From Porphyromonas sp. (GTDB lineage: Bacteria; Bacteroidota; Bacteroidia; Bacteroidales; Porphyromonadaceae), in contig JASBZJ010000138.1 in assembly GCA_029983495.1 (NCBI GenBank), positions 1-5,259 of the forward strand: a stretch of DNA of 5,259 nt, given 5' to 3'. A program made the translations under genes and the position numbers. The notes under the pieces were generated by a model. It saw only the letters and a program-made list of their open reading frames with translations, was not told the origin of the DNA and searched no databases. Each line of letters starts with the position of its first letter. Within the stretch, counting starts at the first letter, position 1. Positions 1-5,259 of the stretch are shown here, piece after piece.

Positions 1-12
1 AAGCAAAAAATT

Positions 13-45
13 GGGGGTGAAACAAAACAAGAGTTTTGACATACC
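13..45. repeat. Left edge motif: G-run, small hairpin, GTTTTGACATACC
   Basis: A run of five G (13-17) is followed by a 6-bp perfect hairpin, CAAAAC (23-28), loop AAGA, GTTTTG (33-38), and then GTTTTGACATACC (33-45), which runs straight into the tandem repeat. The right edge carries GGTGTGTCAAAAC (5213-5225), which matches the reverse complement of 33-45 at 12 of 13 positions, with a run of C placed at a similar distance. This suggests two members of one dispersed repeat family in opposite orientation. It could equally be coincidence helped by low-complexity sequence. Confidence 0.4.
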
Positions 46-118
46 GCCCTACATGTTCATATTATTGATGTACCATGGTTTACCGTGGTTCGTATTGTTG
101 TTTTGTTTTGTTTATTGC

Positions 119-140
119 GGGCGGACACGCAGGTCCGCCC
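119..140. repeat. GC-rich hairpin, first copy
   Basis: GGGCGGAC (119-126) and GTCCGCCC (133-140) form a perfect 8-bp stem around the loop ACGCAG. It is strikingly GC-rich against AT-rich surroundings, as in REP-type palindromes. No T-run follows on the plus strand, so it does not look like an ordinary terminator in that direction. Confidence 0.8.
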
Positions 141-205
141 CTACATGTTCATATTATTGATGTACCATGGTTTACCATGGTTCGCATTGTTGTTTTGTTT
201 ATTGC

Positions 206-227
206 GGGCGGACACGCAGGTCCGCCC
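206..227. repeat. GC-rich hairpin, second copy
   Basis: This is an exact copy of the 119-140 hairpin, 87 bp downstream: GGGCGGAC (206-213), loop ACGCAG, GTCCGCCC (220-227). A third right-arm remnant (CCGCCC, 44-49) at the start of the array lacks its left partner, so the array was truncated or joined there. Confidence 0.8.
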
Positions 228-281
228 CTACATGTTCATATTATTGATGTACCATGGTTTACCATGGTTCGCATTGTTGTT

Positions 282-313
282 TTGCATAGGTAGCTACTAA
301 TTCAGTACCTTTG
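282..313 (+). promoter_or_regulatory. Probable Bacteroidota-type promoter for the three-gene operon
   Basis: TACCTTTG at 306-313 is an exact match to the Bacteroidota -7 consensus TAnnTTTG. TTG at 282-284 lies 21 bp upstream, an acceptable spacing for the -33 element. Transcription would start near 320, leaving a leader of about 28 nt before the GTG at 348. The -33 TTG is the last part of the third repeat unit. The assignment is by consensus only. Confidence 0.55.
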
Positions 314-347
314 CCTGATATATAATGGAACAAAACTAGTTATAACT

Positions 348-1268
348 GTGCCAAACGTGCTATCATCGCCTACAATTACCCCACTAGGTAAAGGCATTAA
401 TCGTAAAAAATTTATCGAGGAGGCTCTTTTACTTGTTGTCGGTGCTTTTTGCCAAGCTACGGCATACTCTATATTTATTGCACCTGCTGGTATTGTGTCT
501 GGGGGTGTATATGGTATAAGTATTACTATAAATCACCTTACGAAAGGCCTTTTTTCGGTATTCCCTAATGGATTCCCTATTGGGGGATTTTCGTTGTTGC
601 TTAATATACCCTTGTTTTTACTTGCCGCAAAGCAACTGGGGTTTCGTTCGGGGGGTAAAACCATTGCTACCTTTTTACTGATTGCCTTTTTTACCGACCT
701 TTTTACCAAGTATATTACGCATGGTAAACCTATTGTTGAGGACGACCCTTTCCTTTGCGCTGTTTATGGAGGTGCTGTGTTAGGCCTAGGGGTTTACTTA
801 ACATTCCGTGTGGGTAGTACAAGTGCGGGTACCGATGTGCTTGCTCGTGTAATAGCAAAAGGTAAAAACCTTAAAACCAGTAATCTTATTATTATGGTCG
901 ATTCGCTGGTAGTGCTTTTTGGGTTACTTGCTTTTGCCGATATTAAAGTACCTCTATATTCGCTTGTTACCATATTTGTTTATGGCAAATTTGTTGATTT
1001 GCTTAGCCCCGAAAACCCAAATAAAGCAGTGTTCATTGTTAGCGACCAAATCGACAGCATGCGAAAAATAATTATCGAGGAACTAGGCCTTAGGGCTACA
1101 TTACTTACGGGTAAGGGTATGTATGCCGGTATGCCAAAGCAAGTTATATTTATGATTGTGGAACGAAAGGACATGGCAAAGCTGAAAAGGCTTGTACTTG
1201 CTACCGACGAAAAAGCTTTTATTGCCACAACCAATGCCACTAACGATACCATACCCCCAATAATTTAA
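348..1268 (+). CDS. YitT family membrane protein (YitT_membrane + DUF2179)
   Basis: This is a 306-residue integral membrane protein of the YitT/YpjC type. Hydrophobic segments lie near residues 26-50, 79-95, 104-120, 135-153, 179-198 and around 202-215. Family signatures include the N-terminal stretch ending in APAGIVSGGVYGIS, the NIPLF segment (86-90) and GSTSAGTDVLARVIA (156-170), close to the usual G-G-S-T-G-G-T-D motif. The C-terminal soluble part, about 226-294, reads as DUF2179 (AVFIVSD, then GKGMYAG and QVIFMIVERKD). Length is normal for the family. The biochemical role of these proteins is not established, and I infer none. I chose the GTG at 348: no in-frame ATG or GTG lies between the upstream stop (291) and it, and the promoter match sits just upstream. 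A second GTG at 357 is an alternative. First gene of the likely operon, 17 nt before the next gene. Confidence 0.9.
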   Translation: MPNVLSSPTITPLGKGINRKKFIEEALLLVVGAFCQATAYSIFIAPAGIVSGGVYGISITINHLTKGLFSVFPNGFPIGGFSLLLNIPLFLLAAKQLGFRSGGKTIATFLLIAFFTDLFTKYITHGKPIVEDDPFLCAVYGGAVLGLGVYLTFRVGSTSAGTDVLARVIAKGKNLKTSNLIIMVDSLVVLFGLLAFADIKVPLYSLVTIFVYGKFVDLLSPENPNKAVFIVSDQIDSMRKIIIEELGLRATLLTGKGMYAGMPKQVIFMIVERKDMAKLKRLVLATDEKAFIATTNATNDTIPPII

Positions 1269-1285
1269 TCCGTATATAGCACATC

Positions 1286-1987
1286 ATGCTTAAACGTACA
1301 ACTATTATTATTTTACTGTGTTTTACTGGTTTTGTTACCTCGCTTTTTGCGCAGGATAAACCCGAAGGCTTTTATGCCCCATCCATAACACATTACGTAA
1401 AGTTCGAAACGAATAAGGGGGCGTTTACCATTGGTTTGTATAACGAAACCCCACGCCACCGCGATAATTTCCTTCGCTTGGTGCGTAGCCATGCCTACGA
1501 AGGAGTGCTTTTCCATCGAACAATTAATAGGTTTATGGTGCAAACAGGTAACCTTTCCACTAAAAATGCTACAAAGAATACCGATGTTAGTGCCGATTCA
1601 ACCACCCAAACCCTCGAGCAGGAAATTAATCCAAAGTTGTTATTCCACAAACGTGGTGCTGTTGCCGCGGCCCGTACAGGCGACGATGTTAATCCGCTAA
1701 AAGCATCTTCGGCAACGCAGTTTTATATTGTTACAGGTAATTATTATACCGATTGGGATTTAAACGACCTGGAAAAGGAGCATGATAAAAAACTTACTCC
1801 CTACCAACGAGATGTATATAAAACACAAGGTGGGGTTCCTTATCTCGATGGCGACTATACAGTGTTTGGCGAAGTGGTTGATGGGTACAATACCATTAAG
1901 GCTATTGAAAGAGTAAAAACCGATGATCGTAATCGACCCCAAAAAGATATTATTATTAAGCGTGTTACCGAAGTTGAACACCCCTAA
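1286..1987 (+). CDS. Exported cyclophilin-type peptidyl-prolyl cis-trans isomerase
   Basis: This 233-residue protein has an N-terminal signal peptide: K3/R4, a hydrophobic core at about 5-20, and a likely cleavage after FA at 21-22, giving a mature Gln start. There is no lipobox cysteine. It is therefore probably periplasmic and would catalyse cis-trans isomerisation at X-Pro bonds during envelope protein folding. The cyclophilin fold is recognisable in FETNKGAFTIGLY (40-52), NFLRLV (61-66), the active-site segment LFHRTINRFMVQTGN (75-89, with catalytic-type Arg78, Phe83 and Gln86), SSATQFYIV (141-149) and YTVFGEVVDG (191-200). A charged insert at about 155-183 precedes the last motif, as is common in Bacteroidota homologues. 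The PHLDG-type position reads PYLDG, with Tyr186 where cyclophilins often have His. It starts 17 nt after the YitT gene and ends 8 nt before the methyltransferase gene. Confidence 0.92.
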   Translation: MLKRTTIIILLCFTGFVTSLFAQDKPEGFYAPSITHYVKFETNKGAFTIGLYNETPRHRDNFLRLVRSHAYEGVLFHRTINRFMVQTGNLSTKNATKNTDVSADSTTQTLEQEINPKLLFHKRGAVAAARTGDDVNPLKASSATQFYIVTGNYYTDWDLNDLEKEHDKKLTPYQRDVYKTQGGVPYLDGDYTVFGEVVDGYNTIKAIERVKTDDRNRPQKDIIIKRVTEVEHP

Positions 1988-1995
1988 AAATACCT

Positions 1996-3372
1996 ATGGC
2001 GATAATTCCTGAAGCTTTTAGCAAAATGATGGCACCCTTTATGGCTAAGCCCGTATTGGAAGCCCTCGTTTATACTCTCGAACAAACCTCGCCACAAGTT
2101 TCGTTTCGTTTAAACAAAGCAAAGTTTAAGCCTACGATTTTCCCTTCGTTTGAGCCTACAACACCTATCAATTGGGCTGAATATGCCTTTTGGATTAACC
2201 AGATAGCCAATGGTTCTTCGAACCCTCGTTTTGCTTTCGACCCTCTTTGGCATGCTGGTTATTACTATGTTCAGGAAGCAGCTTCGATGGCTCTTTCGCT
2301 TATTAAATCCTATTTGCCGTCAAAACCACTACGTGTACTGGACCTTTGTGCTGCGCCTGGTGGTAAAACAACACTTCTTTTCGATATACTCCCTAATGGT
2401 AGCTGGCTTGTAGCTAACGAGCCAATTGCCAAGCGCAACCTAATTTTAGCTGAAAACCTTGCACGGTGGGGGCGACCTGAGCTAATTGTTACCCAAGCCT
2501 ACCCCGAGGATTTAGCCAAAAGTGGGCTAGAATTCGACCTTATCTTGGTTGATGCGCCCTGTAGTGGCGAAGGTATGTTTCGAAAAAGCGATGAGGCGAG
2601 GCGCGATTGGTCCCCTCAACTCGTTGAAATGTGCGCAATAAGGCAACGCCAAATCCTTTCTGACGCATGGAAAATGCTCGCCCCCGAGGGCTTTTTAGCC
2701 TATTCAACATGTACATTTAATCGTCACGAAAACGAACATAATGCTCGTTTTATTACCGAAACGCTGGGGGCTACACATTTACCTCTTTCGTATAATTCAA
2801 AATGGGGTTTTGTGGAAGGCGATAATGGTTTAGGCTTCCATTGTTACCCTTCGCAAACCCCTGGTGAGGGATTTTACCTTGCATTTTTTCAAAAAAAAGC
2901 TTCAAGCAACTCTTTGCAAGTAACTTTGAAAGCAACAAAAAAGAGTTCTTCTAAAGCCCCAAGCGAATCATTTAACTATTGGGTTAAAGCTAGTAGCGAA
3001 CTGCTGTTCGAAAAGTGTGGGAGTGATTACATTGCTTTTTACGAAACACTCCTTGCCCCTTATCAACAATTACAACACGCCAAAATACCTATTAAACATA
3101 TCGGCACGCCTGTGGCAACTCCAAAGGGTAAAGTTTTTCGTCCGCACGAACTTTTGCCCTTTTCAACAGTGTATAATACAGCCTTATTACCGCAAACCGA
3201 ACTGCTGGAAGAGGCTTGTATCCCTTATTTCCGAGGCGAATCAATCCCTTTTGCGAGTAGCGATGGTTTTGTATGTTTAACTTATAAAGGTATTCCTATA
3301 GGCTTGGGAAATGCTACACGCGGGCGTTTGAATAACCTTTTTCCCAAAGCGTTTCGCTTGCGTTTTGTTTGA
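1996..3372 (+). CDS. rsmF: RsmF-like rRNA (cytosine-C5) methyltransferase, NOL1/NOP2/Sun family
   Basis: This is a 458-residue cytoplasmic SAM-dependent RNA methyltransferase that would place a methyl group on C5 of a cytosine, most likely in 16S rRNA. Visible motifs are YVQEAASM (91-98), the SAM-binding DLCAAPGGKT (116-125), DAPCSGEGMFRK (186-197) and YSTCTFNRHENE (236-247). Cys189 (PC motif) and Cys239 (TC motif) are the two cysteines used by this family for release and nucleophilic attack. After a low-complexity Lys/Ser linker (about 305-325) comes a C-terminal region ending in GLGNATRGRLNNLFPKAFR, consistent with the PUA-like RNA-binding domain of RsmF/YebU-type enzymes. Length fits that branch rather than shorter RsmB. 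The exact target cytosine cannot be read from sequence, so the symbol is by family resemblance. ATG at 1996 follows the isomerase stop by 8 nt, which implies co-transcription. Last gene of the operon. Confidence 0.9.
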   Translation: MAIIPEAFSKMMAPFMAKPVLEALVYTLEQTSPQVSFRLNKAKFKPTIFPSFEPTTPINWAEYAFWINQIANGSSNPRFAFDPLWHAGYYYVQEAASMALSLIKSYLPSKPLRVLDLCAAPGGKTTLLFDILPNGSWLVANEPIAKRNLILAENLARWGRPELIVTQAYPEDLAKSGLEFDLILVDAPCSGEGMFRKSDEARRDWSPQLVEMCAIRQRQILSDAWKMLAPEGFLAYSTCTFNRHENEHNARFITETLGATHLPLSYNSKWGFVEGDNGLGFHCYPSQTPGEGFYLAFFQKKASSNSLQVTLKATKKSSSKAPSESFNYWVKASSELLFEKCGSDYIAFYETLLAPYQQLQHAKIPIKHIGTPVATPKGKVFRPHELLPFSTVYNTALLPQTELLEEACIPYFRGESIPFASSDGFVCLTYKGIPIGLGNATRGRLNNLFPKAFRLRFV

Positions 3373-3430
3373 ATTTTACCCCAGCGATAACAAATAACGA
3401 AAGTACTTCGCAAGCTGTACGGGCAAACAC

Positions 3431-3468
3431 AATATTGAGACTGTTGCAAAAGTCAACAGTCTCATATT
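3431..3468. terminator. Perfect inverted repeat after the operon, possible terminator
   Basis: GAGACTGTTG (3437-3446) and CAACAGTCTC (3454-3463) form a 10-bp perfect stem with the 7-nt loop CAAAAGT. The stem can be extended by AATAT (3431-3435) with ATATT (3464-3468) across one bulged T. It lies 65 nt past the methyltransferase stop. No long T-run follows, so it is either a non-canonical terminator, an mRNA 3'-end stabiliser, or a dispersed palindrome. Confidence 0.45.
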
Positions 3469-3525
3469 AATTGTTCATTCGGGGGGCTACTGCATCGCCT
3501 GTATGATACGAAACCAATAAATTTA

Positions 3526-3535
3526 CGCCCCTACA
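3526..3535. repeat. Short echo of the left repeat core
   Basis: CGCCCCTACA here is identical to the segments at 136-145 and 223-232 in the tandem array. The GC-rich left hairpin arm is absent. Ten bases is weak evidence, but the rest of this intergenic region is AT-rich, and a decayed member of the same repeat class is possible. Apart from this, the inverted repeat, the promoter and the leader, I see nothing else between 3373 and 3661. Confidence 0.25.
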
Positions 3536-3548
3536 GCGCACTGTTTTT

Positions 3549-3577
3549 TTGAATTACCAATAAAAACCTTATATTTG
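3549..3577 (+). promoter_or_regulatory. Probable Bacteroidota-type promoter for tpl
   Basis: TATATTTG at 3570-3577 matches TAnnTTTG exactly, and TTG at 3549-3551 (end of a T7 run plus G) lies 18 bp upstream. Transcription would begin near 3584, giving a 5' leader of about 78 nt. I see no TyrR-like box (TGTAAA-N6-TTTACA), the site used for tpl in enterobacteria, in the intergenic region. This promoter points to tpl being transcribed independently of the upstream operon. Confidence 0.6.
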
Positions 3578-3588
3578 TTATTGGAAAC

Positions 3589-3621
3589 GAGGTAAAGCAT
3601 TTATTGTTTGCCTCAATTTTT
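3589..3621 (+). promoter_or_regulatory. Leader hairpin with T-rich run in the tpl 5' UTR
   Basis: GAGGTAAA (3589-3596) pairs with TTTGCCTC (3607-3614) across a 10-nt loop, with one G-U pair, and is followed by AATTTTTA (3615-3622). The arrangement resembles a weak intrinsic terminator or attenuator only a few bases from the predicted transcript start; a 5' stabilising hairpin is the simpler alternative. No ATG-initiated leader peptide is present in the leader, unlike the tnaC arrangement of tryptophanase operons. Confidence 0.35.
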
Positions 3622-3646
3622 ACGGATAACATTATTACAATACTAA

Positions 3647-5047
<1,401 letters not shown>

Positions 5048-5077
5048 TCGGGGTACTCGAATTGTTTTATAAACCAG

Positions 5078-5106
5078 CCCCTTAGAAAGGGGAATTTGTG
5101 TTTTTT
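5078..5106 (+). terminator. Probable terminator after tpl
   Basis: CCCCTT (5078-5083), loop AGA, AAGGGG (5087-5092) make a compact 6-bp stem 30 nt after the tpl stop. A T6 run at 5101-5106 follows after an 8-nt T-rich spacer. The gap before the T-run is longer than in a textbook intrinsic terminator. Confidence 0.5.
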
Positions 5107-5112
5107 ATTCTT

Positions 5113-5149
5113 CGGAGGTGTGGCTAAATGAAGGTTGGTCACACCTCCG
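5113..5149. repeat. Long hairpin with 15-bp stem
   Basis: CGGAGGTGTG (5113-5122) is perfectly complementary to CACACCTCCG (5140-5149). The stem extends inward with GCTAA (5123-5127) against TTGGT (5135-5139), using two G-U pairs, to leave a 7-nt loop. It has no T-run on either side, so it may be a back-up terminator, an RNA-stabilising structure or a dispersed palindromic repeat. Confidence 0.55.
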
Positions 5150-5155
5150 TAATAA

Positions 5156-5182
5156 TTTACCATGATTCGTATTGTTGTTTTG
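5156..5182. repeat. Diverged fourth copy of the left tandem-repeat core
   Basis: The 27 bases here match the core at 79-105, 171-197 and 258-284 with two mismatches to each version, and in the same orientation. It shares the CGT form of unit 1 and the ACCATG form of units 2 and 3. It is single copy and lacks the GC-rich hairpin arms. This shows that the array core is a dispersed repeat rather than a local duplication. Confidence 0.75.
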
Positions 5183-5183
5183 T

Positions 5184-5207
5184 ATGGGTATTTATGTGGG
5201 TATTTGT
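5184..5207. repeat. Short 12-bp tandem duplication
   Basis: GGGTATTT occurs at 5186-5193 and again at 5198-5205, a 12-bp period with two near-copies. It sits between the repeat core and the right edge motif and probably reflects slippage. Confidence 0.5.
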
Positions 5208-5212
5208 AGGAG

Positions 5213-5250
5213 GGTGTGTCAAAACAAGATTCTTGGCTCATCCCCCCCCC
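5213..5250. repeat. Right edge motif: GGTGTGTCAAAAC, small palindrome, C9 run
   Basis: GGTGTGTCAAAAC (5213-5225) overlaps the 11-bp palindrome CAAGATTCTTG (5225-5235), and a run of nine C follows at 5242-5250. Motif order and spacing mirror the left edge (13-45) in reverse complement, and CAAAACAAGA at 5220-5229 also repeats 23-32 directly. Confidence 0.4.
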
Positions 5251-5259
5251 TTTATTTCT

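Larger units (their letters stand above)
44..284. repeat. Tandem repeat array, 87-92 bp period, 2.7 copies, hairpin-bearing
   Basis: Three units lie head to tail: 44-134, 135-221 and a partial one at 222-284. Units 2 and 3 appear identical over their shared length, so that duplication is recent. Unit 1 differs by one missing C near 47-49, an extra TTTTG near 101-110, and A/G and C/T changes near 85 and 93. Each unit runs CCGCCC(C)TACATG, an AT-rich stretch, two ACCATGGT-like palindromes, GTTGTTTTG and, in units 1 and 2, GGGCGGAC, the left arm of a hairpin completed in the next unit. Reading frames across it stay open only because 87 is a multiple of three, so I do not call a gene. It resembles the dispersed REP/MITE-like hairpin repeats of environmental bacteria, but I cannot name the family. 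Confidence 0.9.

Noticed and set aside
44..284. CRISPR array as an explanation of the repeated units.
   Set aside because: Whole 87-bp units are duplicated, with no unique spacers between short repeats, and no cas genes are present.
75..300. Two overlapping plus-strand open frames of about 70 codons with internally repeated peptides.
   Set aside because: They are translations of the 87-bp tandem repeat, which keeps any open frame open because 87 is a multiple of three. Both frames are equally open and neither resembles a protein family.
3533..3550. ACAG-CGCA-CTGT hairpin followed by seven T, resembling a terminator.
   Set aside because: The stem is only 4 bp, and the T-run with the following G is better explained as the -33 part of the tpl promoter.

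Overview
The window looks like chromosomal DNA of a Bacteroidota bacterium, probably an anaerobic or gut/sediment Bacteroidales-like lineage; no taxonomic marker settles the genus. The case rests on moderately AT-rich DNA, two intergenic matches to the Bacteroidota promoter consensus (TTG and TAnnTTTG), no clear Shine-Dalgarno sequences before the genes, and protein types familiar from that phylum.

Layout: (1) Positions 1-347 hold no credible gene. They contain an edge motif, then a 2.7-copy tandem repeat (period 87-92 bp) with a GC-rich hairpin in two junctions and a doubled ACCATGGT palindrome in each unit, then a promoter whose -33 element lies at the last repeat edge. (2) Positions 348-3372 hold three closely spaced plus-strand genes, probably one operon: a YitT-family membrane protein, a signal-peptide-bearing cyclophilin-type peptidyl-prolyl isomerase, and an RsmF-like rRNA cytosine-C5 methyltransferase. 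(3) Positions 3373-3661 are intergenic: a perfect inverted repeat, a short echo of the left repeat core, a strong promoter match, and a leader hairpin followed by a T-rich run. (4) Positions 3662-5047 encode a complete tyrosine phenol-lyase with all the catalytic and tyrosine-specificity residues I could check. (5) Positions 5048-5259 hold a probable terminator, a long 15-bp hairpin, a diverged copy of the left repeat core, and an edge motif resembling the left one in inverted orientation.

Functionally, the three-gene unit mixes housekeeping roles (envelope protein folding, rRNA modification, an uncharacterised membrane protein) with no evident shared pathway. The tyrosine phenol-lyase appears to be its own transcription unit; it would split L-tyrosine into phenol, pyruvate and ammonia. 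I see no new multi-gene system. The least explained material is the repeat family in the two flanks, and its presence at both edges may simply mean that the sequence ends in genomic repeats.
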